Shown piece by piece: positions 50,527 to 58,565 of a stretch of DNA of 64,000 nucleotides (position 1 is its first letter; each line of letters begins with the position of its first letter). The position numbers were made by a program, and so were the translations under genes. The notes below the pieces were generated by a model, which saw nothing but the letters and a program-made list of their open reading frames with translations, did not search any database and had not been told where the DNA came from. The stretch is from Streptomyces aculeolatus (GTDB taxonomy: Bacteria; Actinomycetota; Actinomycetes; Streptomycetales; Streptomycetaceae), in the NCBI RefSeq assembly GCF_020400605.1, contig NZ_JAINRD010000020.1, forward strand, positions 124,001-188,000. The letters run 5' to 3'.

Positions 50527-50835
50527 GTGAGCGTCGCACCCACGGAGATCGAGCGCCCGGAGACCGTCGAGTCCCAGTCACCCGCGGCGGTGCCTGAACC
50601 GGACGTCCCCTGGGTGACGATCGTCCACAACGACCCGGTGAACCTCATGAGCTACGTGACGTACGTCTTCCAGGCGTACTTCGGATATCCCAGGGAGAAG
50701 GCACGCAAGCTCATGATGGACGTACACACCAAGGGGAGGGCCATCGTCTCCAGCGGCTCCCGCGAGGAGATGGAGCGGGACGTGCAGGCGATGCACGGCT
50801 ACGGCCTGTGGGCCACCCTCCAGCAGGACCGCTGA
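50527..50835 (+). CDS. clpS: ATP-dependent Clp protease adaptor ClpS
   Basis: A 102-residue N-end-rule adaptor that delivers substrates to ClpAP/ClpCP. The core VPWVTIVHNDPVNLMSYVTYVF contains the N-D-x-x-N-x binding element, followed by KARKLMMDVHTKGRAIV and ERDVQAMHGYGLWATLQQD. GTG 50527 is preferred; an ATG at 50470 would add 19 residues that look like promoter DNA. It is translationally coupled to the next gene (TGATG). Confidence 0.93.
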   Translation: MSVAPTEIERPETVESQSPAAVPEPDVPWVTIVHNDPVNLMSYVTYVFQAYFGYPREKARKLMMDVHTKGRAIVSSGSREEMERDVQAMHGYGLWATLQQDR

Positions 50836-51434
50836 TGGCGGGGCACTTCGAAGCGGTCCCGGGCGGCGGCGCGGCCGTCGCGCTGGACGAGCTGGAGATC
50901 TCCATCCTGCGCACGCTGACCGTGCAGTTGCTGGAGCTGATCGGCCCCGGCGACGGCCCCGCGGACGCGCCGCCGCCCGCCGACCCGCTGGACGCGCTCT
51001 TCGCCGAGGGCCCCAGCAAGCCGCCGTCCGACCCGGCCCTCGCGCGGCTCTTCCCGGACGCCTACGGCGAGCCGGACAAGGGCCCGGACGACGAGGAGCG
51101 GGCCCGCTCGGCCGAGTTCCGCCGCTACACCGAGCCGGAACTGCGGGAGGCCAAGCGGGAGAACGCCCTGGCCGTCGTCCGCGGGCTCGACCTGCTGACC
51201 GTGGAGGGCGAGGGCGGCGCGGTCCTCAAGCTCGGTCCCGAGGAGTCGCGGCAGTGGCTCGCGACGCTGAACGACCTGCGGCTGGCCATAGGCGCGCGGC
51301 TCGACATCCGGGACGACGACGACGGCGAGGTGCTGTTCCGGCTGCCCGACGAGGACGAGCGCAAGCCGATGGTGATGGCGTACCTGTGGCTGGGCGGGCT
51401 GCAGGAGACCCTCATCGAGACGCTGATGCCGTAG
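50835..51434 (+). CDS. DUF2017 protein
   Basis: A 199-residue DUF2017 protein, which follows clpS in most actinomycetes. The N-terminal part VALDELEISILRTLTVQLLELI and C-terminal RQWLATLNDLRLAIGARL and VMAYLWLGGLQETLIETL are the family blocks. Its ATG overlaps the clpS stop by one base. A part in ClpS function is likely from context but not known. Confidence 0.9.
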   Translation: MAGHFEAVPGGGAAVALDELEISILRTLTVQLLELIGPGDGPADAPPPADPLDALFAEGPSKPPSDPALARLFPDAYGEPDKGPDDEERARSAEFRRYTEPELREAKRENALAVVRGLDLLTVEGEGGAVLKLGPEESRQWLATLNDLRLAIGARLDIRDDDDGEVLFRLPDEDERKPMVMAYLWLGGLQETLIETLMP

Positions 51435-51464
51435 GCCGGCGGCCGTTCTGAGCCGGGCCCGTTC

Positions 51465-51488
51465 GGGTGAATGTACACATAATCACCC
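51465..51488. terminator. inverted repeat followed by T run after the DUF2017 gene
   Basis: GGGTGA (51465-51470) and TCACCC (51483-51488) flank a 12-base AT-rich loop, and TTTTCC follows. It could end the clpS unit or be an operator for the permease gene 57 bp downstream. The short stem makes the terminator role uncertain. Confidence 0.4.
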
Positions 51489-51544
51489 TTTTCCGGTGGT
51501 AAAGCTGCAGTCGGGGGACTGCACGGGAAAGGGCACCACTCCAC

Positions 51545-52978
51545 ATGACCACTGCGAAGGTCCCGGAGGACGGCCGCGGGGCTCCGCCCTCCGACGAGGG
51601 CTACGAGCGCGGGCTCGGCAGCCGCCAGATCCAGATGATCGCCATCGGCGGCGCCATCGGGGTGGGCCTCTTCCTGGGCGCCGGCAAGATCATCGAGAAG
51701 GCCGGGCCCAGCCTCATCTTCCTGTACGCGATCGCCGGCGTCGTCATCTTCTTCATCATGCGCGCGCTGGGCGAACTCCTGCTCTACCGCCCGGTCTCGG
51801 GCAGCTTCGCCGAGTACGCGCGCGAGTTCCTCGGCCCCTACTTCGGGTACGTCACGGGCTGGACGTACTGGCTGATGTGGGCCGTCACCGGCATGACCGA
51901 GCTGACCGCCGCCGCCATCTACATCAACTACTGGTGGCCCGCCGTCCCGCAGTGGGTCAGCGCCCTCGGCTTCCTCGTGCTCCTCTTCGGCGTCAACCTG
52001 ATCTCGGTGAAGATCTTCGGTGAGCTGGAGTTCTGGTTCTCGATGGTCAAGGTCACCGCGATCATCGGCATGATCGTCATCGGCGTCGGCGTGCTGACCC
52101 TCGGCTTCTCCGACGCCGCCGCCACCGCCTCCACCACGAACCTCTGGAGCCACGGCGGCTTCTTCCCCAACGGCATCGGCGACAGCCTGATGACCCTCCA
52201 GGGCGTGATGTTCGCCTACCTCGCGGTCGAACTCGTCGGCGTCACCGCGGGCGAGAGCACCAACCCCGAGAAGACCCTGCCCAAGGCCATCAACACGCTG
52301 CCCTGGCGGATCGTGATCTTCTACGTCGGCTCGCTGATCGTCATCCTGTCGGTCGTCCGGTGGACCGAGTTCAGCGACGGCATCAGCCCGTTCGTCGCCG
52401 CCTTCGGCAAGATCGGCATCCCGCTCGCGGCCGGCATCGTCAACTTCGTCGTGCTCACCGCGGCCCTGTCGTCGTGCAACTCCGGCATGTACTCCACCGG
52501 CCGCATGCTGCGCGCCCTGGCCGCCAACTCCGAGGCGCCCAGGATCTTCGGCAGGCTCAGCCACCGCCGGGTGCCGGCCGCGGGCATCGCCCTGTCCGTC
52601 GTGGTCATGTCGGTGGGCGTGGTGCTCAACTACCTCGTGCCGGAGAAGGCGTTCGGCTACGTCATGTCCGTGGCCACCGCCGCCGGCATCTGGACCTGGG
52701 CGATGATCCTCCTCAGCCACATCCGCTACCGCCGCGCGGTCGTCGCGGGACGGCTGCCCGCCTCGTCGTTCCCGGCGCCCGGCGGGGTGGTGTGCAGCTG
52801 GCTGGCGCTGGCGTTCCTCGCCTTCGTCACCGTGCTCACCGCCCTGGACGCCGACGCCCGCGTCTCGCTGTACGTGGGCGCCGGCTGGGCGGTGCTGCTC
52901 TCGGGCGGCTGGGCGCTGAGCCGGCGGCGGGCCGCGGCCCGCGAGGCGGCACCGGAGTTCGCCGCGGGGGCGCAGTAG
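51545..52978 (+). CDS. amino acid permease of the APC family
   Basis: A 477-residue transporter with 12 membrane segments. The APC hallmarks are IAIGGAIGVGLFLGAGKII in helix 1, VELVGVTAGESTNPEKTLP after helix 6 and SSCNSGMYSTGRMLRALA in helix 8. It is closest in pattern to the AnsP/GabP/aromatic permease group (GLFLGAG), so asparagine or another neutral amino acid is a reasonable guess. It stands alone with its own AT-rich promoter region. Confidence 0.88.
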   Translation: MTTAKVPEDGRGAPPSDEGYERGLGSRQIQMIAIGGAIGVGLFLGAGKIIEKAGPSLIFLYAIAGVVIFFIMRALGELLLYRPVSGSFAEYAREFLGPYFGYVTGWTYWLMWAVTGMTELTAAAIYINYWWPAVPQWVSALGFLVLLFGVNLISVKIFGELEFWFSMVKVTAIIGMIVIGVGVLTLGFSDAAATASTTNLWSHGGFFPNGIGDSLMTLQGVMFAYLAVELVGVTAGESTNPEKTLPKAINTLPWRIVIFYVGSLIVILSVVRWTEFSDGISPFVAAFGKIGIPLAAGIVNFVVLTAALSSCNSGMYSTGRMLRALAANSEAPRIFGRLSHRRVPAAGIALSVVVMSVGVVLNYLVPEKAFGYVMSVATAAGIWTWAMILLSHIRYRRAVVAGRLPASSFPAPGGVVCSWLALAFLAFVTVLTALDADARVSLYVGAGWAVLLSGGWALSRRRAAAREAAPEFAAGAQ

Positions 52979-53047
52979 GCCCGTCCGCGCCGCCGCACCG
53001 GCCGCGGGCCCGGCGCCGTACGCGCCCGGGGCCCCGAGGCCCGGGGG

Positions 53048-53998
53048 CTATGCCCAGAGCTGGCCGTGCAGCGCCGCGACGGCCTCTTCCGTGGTCGCGG
53101 CCGTGTAGATGCCCGTCGACAGGTACTTCCAGCCGCCGTCCGCGACGAGGAACGCGATGTCGGCGCTCTCCCCGGCCCGTACCGCCTTGCGGCCCACGCC
53201 GATCGCGGCGTGCAGCGAGGCCCCGGTGGAGACGCCCGCGAAGATGCCCTCCTCGCGCAGGAGTTCGCGGGTGCGGGTCACGGCGTCCTCGGAGCCGACG
53301 GAGTAGCGGGTGGTGAGCACCGACTCGTCGTACAGCTCGGGGACGAAGCCCTCGTCGAGGTTGCGCAGCCCGTAGACGAGGTCGTCGTAGCGCGGCTCGG
53401 CGGCCACGATCTGCACGTCCGGGCGCTGCTCGCGCAGGAAGCGGCCGGCGCCCATGAGGGTGCCCGTGGTGCCGAGGCCGGCGACGAAGTGGGTGATCGA
53501 CGGCAGGTCCGCGAGGATCTCGGGGCCGGTGGTGGCGTAGTGCGCGCCGGCGTTGTCGGGGTTGCCGTACTGGTAGAGCATCACCCAGTCCGGGTGCTCG
53601 GCGGCCAGTTCCTTGGCCACGCGCACCGCGGTGTTGGAGCCGCCGGCCGCGGGCGAGGAGATGATCTCCGCGCCCCACATGGCGAGGAGCTGGCGGCGCT
53701 CGTCGCTGGTGTTCTCCGGCATCACGCAGACCATGCGGTAGCCCTTGAGCCTCGCCGCCATGGCCAGCGAGATGCCGGTGTTGCCGGAGGTGGGCTCCAG
53801 GATCGTGGCGCCCGGGGTGAGCCGGCCGTCCTTCTCCGCCTGCTCGACCATGAACAGCGCCGGGCGGTCCTTCACGGAGCCGGTGGGGTTGCGGTCCTCG
53901 AGCTTCGCCCAGATCCGCACGCCCGGGGCGGGGGAGAGGCGGGGCAGGTGGACGAGGGGCGTGTTGCCGACGGCCGCGAGGGGGCTGTCGTAGCGCAT
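53048..53998 (-). CDS. cysM: CysO-dependent cysteine synthase
   Basis: A 316-residue PLP enzyme. PLP Lys is in NPTGSVKDRPAL, the phosphate-binding TSGNTGISLA follows, and GLGTTGTLMGAG is the PLP-phosphate loop. YGLRNLDEGFVPELYD resembles the M. tuberculosis CysM segment that selects O-phosphoserine. It likely attaches sulfide carried by CysO to O-phosphoserine or O-acetylserine. Its ATG overlaps the cysO stop by one base, so the two are translated together. Confidence 0.92.
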   Translation of the reverse strand: MRYDSPLAAVGNTPLVHLPRLSPAPGVRIWAKLEDRNPTGSVKDRPALFMVEQAEKDGRLTPGATILEPTSGNTGISLAMAARLKGYRMVCVMPENTSDERRQLLAMWGAEIISSPAAGGSNTAVRVAKELAAEHPDWVMLYQYGNPDNAGAHYATTGPEILADLPSITHFVAGLGTTGTLMGAGRFLREQRPDVQIVAAEPRYDDLVYGLRNLDEGFVPELYDESVLTTRYSVGSEDAVTRTRELLREEGIFAGVSTGASLHAAIGVGRKAVRAGESADIAFLVADGGWKYLSTGIYTAATTEEAVAALHGQLWA

Positions 53999-54276
53999 CA
54001 GACGGAGCCGCCGGCGACGGCGGGCAGGATCGTCACGCTGTCGCCGTCGGCGAGCTTGGTGGCGATGCCGTCGAGGAAGCGGACGTCCTCGTCGTTGAGG
54101 TAGACGTTGACGAAGCGGCGCAGGTCGTCGCCTTCGACCAGGCGCGCGCGGATCCCGGTGTGCCGGGACTCCAGGTCCTCGATCAGCTCGGCCAGCGTGG
54201 TGCCGTCGCCCTGCACGGCCTTCTCGCCGTCGGTGTAGCTGCGGAGGATGGTCGGGATGCGGACCTCGATGGCCAT
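53998..54276 (-). CDS. cysO: CysO/MoaD-type sulfur carrier protein
   Basis: A 92-residue ubiquitin-like protein: EVRIPTILRSYTDGEKAV, FVNVYLNDEDVRFLDG and SVTILPAVAGGSV. In carrier proteins the C-terminal GG becomes a thiocarboxylate. Here GG is followed by Ser-Val, so trimming is probably needed before activation. AGGAG precedes the ATG. It forms a pair with cysM and lies 118 bp after a leader peptide gene. Confidence 0.93.
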   Translation of the reverse strand: MAIEVRIPTILRSYTDGEKAVQGDGTTLAELIEDLESRHTGIRARLVEGDDLRRFVNVYLNDEDVRFLDGIATKLADGDSVTILPAVAGGSV

Positions 54277-54393
54277 TTCGGGGCTCCTGTGGGATACGGG
54301 GAGTCGGGCTGCGGGCGCTAGCGGGCGCGGATCGGCCGCGCCGCGGGCGGGGACGTACGCGGCCGGGCCGCCGGACGCCGGAGCGGGCCGGCG

Positions 54394-54528
54394 TCAGACG
54401 CGGCCGGCCGCGCGTGGCGGCGCGGACGGACACGCGGCACTGGCGAGACGGCAGAGGTCGACGTGCAGACGGGCGACGAGGAGCACCTGCCGGCCCGGGG
54501 GTTTCCGGGTCACGTCGTGGTCAACCAT
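54394..54528 (-). CDS. cysteine-type leader peptide upstream of cysO
   Basis: A 44-residue open frame with the sequence LLVARLHVDLCRLASAAC in its middle. This matches the HVDLCR-type putative leader peptides placed before sulfur-metabolism genes in streptomycetes. It carries Cys codons at positions 26 and 33, and its start codon is 6 bases after a TACGAT -10, so it is probably leaderless. It lies 117 bp before cysO, in the 316-bp gap between mec and cysO. Slow decoding of Cys codons would plausibly raise cysO-cysM expression; the attenuator itself is not obvious. Confidence 0.7.
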   Translation of the reverse strand: MVDHDVTRKPPGRQVLLVARLHVDLCRLASAACPSAPPRAAGRV

Positions 54529-54534
54529 GACCTC

Positions 54535-54540
54535 ATCGTA
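54535..54540 (-). promoter_or_regulatory. -10 hexamer for the cysO leader transcript
   Basis: TACGAT on the minus strand lies 6 bases before the leader peptide ATG at 54528, in a locally AT-rich patch. No good -35 hexamer is visible. Confidence 0.5.
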
Positions 54541-54592
54541 TCGATTCCCCGTCCGCGTGCCGGATCGCCGTCCCATGATGCGGATCGCGGGC

Positions 54593-55045
54593 TCAGCGCG
54601 CGGGGGCGCCGTCGTACGAGGGGACCACGGTGACGTCCTCCTCGGTGATCACACCGTCCACGATGCGGAACGAGCGGAAGGAGACGGGCCCTTCGGCGTT
54701 GCCGGACTCGGCGGTGGAGACCAGGACGTAGTGGGCGCCGGGTTCGTTGGCGTAGGAGACGTCGGTGCGGGAGGGGTACGCCTCGGTGGCGGTGTGCGAG
54801 TGGTAGATCACCACCGGCTCCTCGTCGCGGTCGTCCATCTCCCGGTAGAGCCGGAGCAGGTCCTGCGAGTCGAACTCGTAGAACGTGGGGGAGCGGGCGG
54901 CGTTGAGCATGGGGATGAAGCGCTGCGGGCGGCCGTCGGCGGGCGCCGGGGCCGGTCCCGCGACGACGCCGCACGCCTCGTCGGGGTGGTCCTTGCGGGC
55001 GTGCGCGACGATCTGCTCGTACAGCTCCTCCGTGATGGTCAGCAT
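54593..55045 (-). CDS. mec: Mec-type JAMM/MPN metalloprotease
   Basis: A 150-residue zinc protease. The JAMM motif is HSHTATEAYPSRTD (His-x-His-x7-Ser-x2-Asp) with the upstream Glu in PDEACGVVAG. In M. tuberculosis the homologue Rv1334 releases cysteine from CysO-Cys. It lies upstream of the leader and cysO, so the carrier, synthase and protease form one sulfur-assimilation locus. It could also trim the Ser-Val tail of CysO. Confidence 0.92.
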   Translation of the reverse strand: MLTITEELYEQIVAHARKDHPDEACGVVAGPAPAPADGRPQRFIPMLNAARSPTFYEFDSQDLLRLYREMDDRDEEPVVIYHSHTATEAYPSRTDVSYANEPGAHYVLVSTAESGNAEGPVSFRSFRIVDGVITEEDVTVVPSYDGAPAR

Positions 55046-55150
55046 GGCCGCAAGGATGGCACGGCCGCGGAGCCCGCACCTTGTACGTTCCGAACACTGA
55101 GACGAATCCGCTCGGATGCCGGGCGGGTTGCCGGGGCGGTCACGGGGCGG

Positions 55151-55567
55151 TCAGGTGTCGGACAGGTGCCGGACCCGGTCCCACACCGCCGTGTCCACGG
55201 GGCCGGCCTTGCGGCGGAGGTCCCGTACGGCGACCTCGGCCAACTCGCCGGTCTCCAGATACGCCGGGCGGTCCGTCCCGGCGCCGGCGGATCCGGGCGG
55301 CAGCGGGACCGCGCCGGGCCCGCCGCCGTCCTCGCGGACGGTGATCCAGGCCACCGTCGCCGACTCGGCCGCGGTCTTCAGCACCAGGCACACCCGGTCC
55401 CCGCCGGCCCCCGCGCCCGCCCTCCCGGACGGCGCCACGGCCCACCACACCTCGCCGGGCTCCGGCCGCCGGTGCGCACGCCGCACCCGCCCGAAGCTGT
55501 CGGCCAGCCCGGCGATCACGGCCAGCACCACCACGGCCACGACGGCCGGCCACCACGAGGCGTCCAT
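55151..55567 (-). CDS. membrane-anchored PemK/MazF-like protein
   Basis: A 138-residue protein with one N-terminal transmembrane helix (WWPAVVAVVVLAVIAGLA) and a soluble part resembling PemK-type folds: PEPGEVWWAVAP, VCLVLKT, VAWITVRED, and a C-terminal ETGELAEVAVRDLRRKAG. The MazF catalytic Arg/Thr positions are not clearly kept. No antitoxin gene is adjacent. Membrane tethering argues against a free toxin, so a sensor or nuclease role at the membrane is a guess. Start ATG 55567. Confidence 0.55.
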   Translation of the reverse strand: MDASWWPAVVAVVVLAVIAGLADSFGRVRRAHRRPEPGEVWWAVAPSGRAGAGAGGDRVCLVLKTAAESATVAWITVREDGGGPGAVPLPPGSAGAGTDRPAYLETGELAEVAVRDLRRKAGPVDTAVWDRVRHLSDT

Positions 55568-55834
55568 GCGCCCGATCGTAGGCCCTTGCAGACAAATGGC
55601 GCCGTCCGCCCGCAGGTCGCGACACCGGCGGGATGTGTCAGACAGGGCCTGGCGCCCGCCGCCCGCCTGTGACACCGCCCTGGTGGGCACGCGGGCCGCG
55701 GCCCGTCGCCATACTGGTGATTCCGCCCACAACCGGGATGGCCGGGGGACCGCTGCGGCCCGTCCCGGCTTACCCTCGGCAGAGCCGGCGGGGCATCGTC
55801 GCCCCGTCCCGACCGTGCCGGAGGTCCCTCCCCG
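55568..55834. other. 267-bp divergent intergenic region
   Basis: It holds a TACCCT -10 (55771-55776) for the MBL hydrolase gene, giving a leader near 50 nt, and GGAGGT before its ATG. An imperfect inverted repeat (gtgtca...cctgtgacac, 55635-55675) lies upstream. No gene seen. Confidence 0.45.
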
Positions 55835-56587
55835 ATGAAGCTCACCGTCGTCGGTTGCTCGGGCTCGTTCCCGTCCGCGGAATCCGCGTGTTCGAGCTAC
55901 CTGGTCGAGGCGGAGGGGTTCGCGCTCCTGCTCGACATGGGCAACGGCGCGCTGGGAGCACTGCAGCAGCACTGCGGACTGTACGACCTCGACGCCATCC
56001 TGCTGAGCCACCTGCACGCGGACCACTGCATCGACATGTGCGCCTACTTCGTCGCGCGCTACTACCGCCACGACGGCGGCCCCGCCGAGGTCCTGCCCGT
56101 CTACGGCCCCAAGGGCACGGAGCAGCGGCTGACCACGGCGTACGCGGACACCCCCTCGGAGACGTCGATGAGCGAGGTCTTCGACTTCCGGGCGCTGGAG
56201 CGCGGCGCGTTCGAGATCGGCCCCTTCACGGTGCACGCGGACCGGGTGAGCCACCCCGTCGAGGCGTACGCCTTCCGCATCGAGCACGGCGGCCGCAGCC
56301 TCGTCTACTCCGGCGACACCGGCCCCTGCGGGGCGCTGACCGAGCTGAGCGCGGACGCCGATCTGCTGCTGTGCGAGGCGGCGTTCACGCACGGCCGCGA
56401 GGAGATCCCGGACCTGCACCTCAACGGCCGCGAGGCGGGCGAGGCCGCCGCGGCGGCGGGAGTGGGCCGCCTGGTGCTGACCCACATCCCGCCGTGGACG
56501 GACCCGCAGGTGAACCTGCGGGACGCGAAGGGCGTGTACGGGGGACCGGTCGAACTGGCGCGCGCGGGCGCGGTGTACGAGGTCTGA
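55835..56587 (+). CDS. MBL-fold hydrolase, Rv1339-like cyclic nucleotide phosphodiesterase candidate
   Basis: A 250-residue metallo-beta-lactamase-fold enzyme. The metal site is SHLHADHCID with further ligands in VSHPVEAY, YSGDTGPCG (Asp) and LTHIPPW (His). The N-terminus MKLTVVGCSGSFPS is typical of RNase Z-like members. Its place between the cys genes and rph copies the M. tuberculosis order (Rv1334-1336, then Rv1339, rphA and Rv1341), where Rv1339 has cAMP phosphodiesterase activity. That activity is inferred by homology. Confidence 0.85.
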   Translation: MKLTVVGCSGSFPSAESACSSYLVEAEGFALLLDMGNGALGALQQHCGLYDLDAILLSHLHADHCIDMCAYFVARYYRHDGGPAEVLPVYGPKGTEQRLTTAYADTPSETSMSEVFDFRALERGAFEIGPFTVHADRVSHPVEAYAFRIEHGGRSLVYSGDTGPCGALTELSADADLLLCEAAFTHGREEIPDLHLNGREAGEAAAAAGVGRLVLTHIPPWTDPQVNLRDAKGVYGGPVELARAGAVYEV

Positions 56588-56700
56588 GGCGCCGCCCCAC
56601 GCCTTGTACGGGGACATGCTCCGAGCGCACGCCGCCGCGGGCGGAGACGGGCCGCGGGGATCCGGGCGGGGACGACGGGTCGGCCTTCATGTGGGGCGGA

Positions 56701-56706
56701 TAGGGT
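56701..56706 (+). promoter_or_regulatory. -10 hexamer for a leaderless rph transcript
   Basis: TAGGGT lies 6 bases before the rph ATG at 56713 with no ribosome site, fitting a transcript that begins at the start codon. Confidence 0.5.
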
Positions 56707-56712
56707 CGGGGC

Positions 56713-57471
56713 ATGGCTACCTCTGAGACCTCCGCCGGCTTCGGCCGTGTCGACGGACGTACCCCCGCCGAACTGCGCCCGGTGGCGCTGGAACGCGGCT
56801 GGAGCATGCACGCCGAGGGGTCCGTGCTGGTGTCCTTCGGCGACACCCGCGTGCTGTGCACCGCCTCCTTCACCGAGGGGGTGCCGCGCTGGCGCAAGGG
56901 CAGCGGCGAGGGGTGGGTCACCGCGGAGTACTCGATGCTGCCGCGCTCCACGAACACCCGGGGCGACCGGGAGTCCGTCCGCGGCAAGATCGGCGGGCGG
57001 ACGCACGAGATCTCCCGGCTCATCGGCCGGTCGCTGCGCGCCGTCATCGACTTCAAGGCGCTCGGCGAGAACACCGTCGTCCTGGACTGCGACGTCCTCC
57101 AGGCCGACGGCGGCACCCGTACCGCGGCCATCACCGGGGCGTACGTCGCCCTCGCCGACGCCGTCGCGTGGGGCCGCCGGAACAAGCTGATCAAGTCCAA
57201 GGCGACACCGCTGACCGGCACCGTGGCCGCCGTCAGCGTCGGCATCGTCGGCTCCGTGCCGCTGCTCGACCTCTGCTACGAGGAGGACGTGCGGGCGGAG
57301 ACCGACATGAACGTCGTCTGCACCGGCGACGGACGCTTCGTCGAGGTGCAGGGCACCGCCGAGGGCGAGCCGTTCGCCCGCGCCGAACTCGACGCGCTGC
57401 TCGACCTCGCGGTCGGCGGCTGCGCGCAGCTCGACGGGCTGCAGCGCAAGGCACTGGAGGGAGACCAGTGA
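56713..57471 (+). CDS. rph: ribonuclease PH
   Basis: A 252-residue phosphate-dependent 3' exoribonuclease that trims tRNA ends. The blocks GRTPAELRPVALERGW, EYSMLPRSTNTRGDRES, EISRLIGRSLRAVIDF and DCDVLQADGGTRTAAITGA are diagnostic, the last near the phosphate site. Overlap with the next start (TGATG) shows an operon of rph, lipoprotein and rdgB. Confidence 0.96.
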   Translation: MATSETSAGFGRVDGRTPAELRPVALERGWSMHAEGSVLVSFGDTRVLCTASFTEGVPRWRKGSGEGWVTAEYSMLPRSTNTRGDRESVRGKIGGRTHEISRLIGRSLRAVIDFKALGENTVVLDCDVLQADGGTRTAAITGAYVALADAVAWGRRNKLIKSKATPLTGTVAAVSVGIVGSVPLLDLCYEEDVRAETDMNVVCTGDGRFVEVQGTAEGEPFARAELDALLDLAVGGCAQLDGLQRKALEGDQ

Positions 57472-57857
57472 TGGGGAAGAGGCTCTGGACCCGCGCGGGC
57501 GTCGCGCTCGCGGCGGGGGCCGCCGCGGTGACGCTCACCGGGGCGTGTGACGCGGTGAACAAGGCCATAGACTGCGGCCAGCTCGCCACCAGCATCGCCG
57601 CCGACGTCGACCAGTTGCAGCAGGCCGTCTCCGGCGCGGACGAGAGTCCGCAGGCCGCCGCCGACGCGCTCAACGAGATCGACAAGAACCTCGACGAACT
57701 CGGCGACAAGACCGACGACGCCGACGTCGGCGCCGCCGTCGACGACCTCCAGCGGGCCGTCGACAACGCCCAGCAGGCCGCCGACCGCGGCGAGGTGCCC
57801 GACTTCCAGCCGGTCGGCGACGCCGCCGGCGAGCTGACGAACGTCTGCACCCCGTGA
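57471..57857 (+). CDS. small secreted lipoprotein
   Basis: A 128-residue lipoprotein: signal peptide with core AGVALAAGAAAVTL and lipobox LTGAC, then an alpha-helical part rich in Ala, Asp and Gln with heptad-like spacing (VDQLQQAVSGAD; VDDLQRAVDNAQQAAD), probably a coiled coil. Three Cys in the mature part (ACDAV, DCGQL, NVCTP). No family recognised. Its ATG overlaps the rph stop and its stop overlaps the rdgB GTG, so it is translated with them. Confidence 0.8.
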   Translation: MGKRLWTRAGVALAAGAAAVTLTGACDAVNKAIDCGQLATSIAADVDQLQQAVSGADESPQAAADALNEIDKNLDELGDKTDDADVGAAVDDLQRAVDNAQQAADRGEVPDFQPVGDAAGELTNVCTP

Positions 57858-58465
57858 CCGCGCACCGTCTCGTCCTCGCCACCCGCAACCAGGGCAAGGT
57901 CACCGAGCTGCACGCCATCCTCGGCGAGGCGGGCGTCGACGCCGGACTCCTCGGCGCCGCCGACTTCCCCGACGTCCCGGACGTGCCCGAGACCGGCGTC
58001 ACCTTCGCCGAGAACGCCCTGCTCAAGGCACACGCCCTGGCCCGGGCCACCGGGCTGCCCGCGGTCGCCGACGACTCCGGCCTCTGCGTCGACGTACTCG
58101 GCGGGGCGCCCGGGATCTTCTCCGCCCGCTGGGCCGGCCGCCACGGCGACGACGCCGCCAACCTGGCCCTCCTCCTAGCCCAGCTCTCCGACGTCGGCCC
58201 CGAGCACCGCGCGGCGCACTTCGCCTGCGCCGCGGCGCTCGCGCTGCCCGACGGCACGGAGCGCGTCGCCGAGGGACGGCTGGAGGGCACGCTGCGGTAC
58301 GAGCCGGCGGGCACCGGCGGCTTCGGGTACGACCCGGTCCTCCAGCCGCTCGGCGAGGACCGCACGTGCGCGGAGCTGACCCCCGGGGAGAAGAACGCCA
58401 TCAGCCACCGCGGCAAGGCGTTCCGCGCGCTGGCCCCGGCGGTTCGGGAGCTGCTCAAGGGGTGA
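57854..58465 (+). CDS. rdgB: XTP/dITP diphosphatase (Ham1/RdgB)
   Basis: A 203-residue house-cleaning nucleotidase that removes ITP and XTP. The N-terminus LVLATRNQGKVTELHAIL, then ADDSGLCVDVLGGAPGIFSARWAG and GFGYDPVL are the substrate-site motifs. The GTG overlaps the preceding stop by 4 bp. A perfect terminator follows. Confidence 0.95.
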   Translation: MTAHRLVLATRNQGKVTELHAILGEAGVDAGLLGAADFPDVPDVPETGVTFAENALLKAHALARATGLPAVADDSGLCVDVLGGAPGIFSARWAGRHGDDAANLALLLAQLSDVGPEHRAAHFACAAALALPDGTERVAEGRLEGTLRYEPAGTGGFGYDPVLQPLGEDRTCAELTPGEKNAISHRGKAFRALAPAVRELLKG

Positions 58466-58514
58466 CCGCCGGGTACGGGCCGCCGCGCGCCCCGTACACA
58501 CGCCACGTACACGC

Positions 58515-58554
58515 GCCGCGGGCGCCGCCGGATCCCTCCGGCGGCGCCCGCGGC
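58515..58554. terminator. perfect 18-bp bidirectional terminator hairpin
   Basis: The arms 58515-58532 and 58537-58554 are exact reverse complements (gccgcgggcgccgccgga and its partner) around a TCCC loop. It lies between convergent rdgB and the FAH-family gene and can serve both. Confidence 0.9.
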
Positions 58555-58565
58555 GTGTTCAGGGC

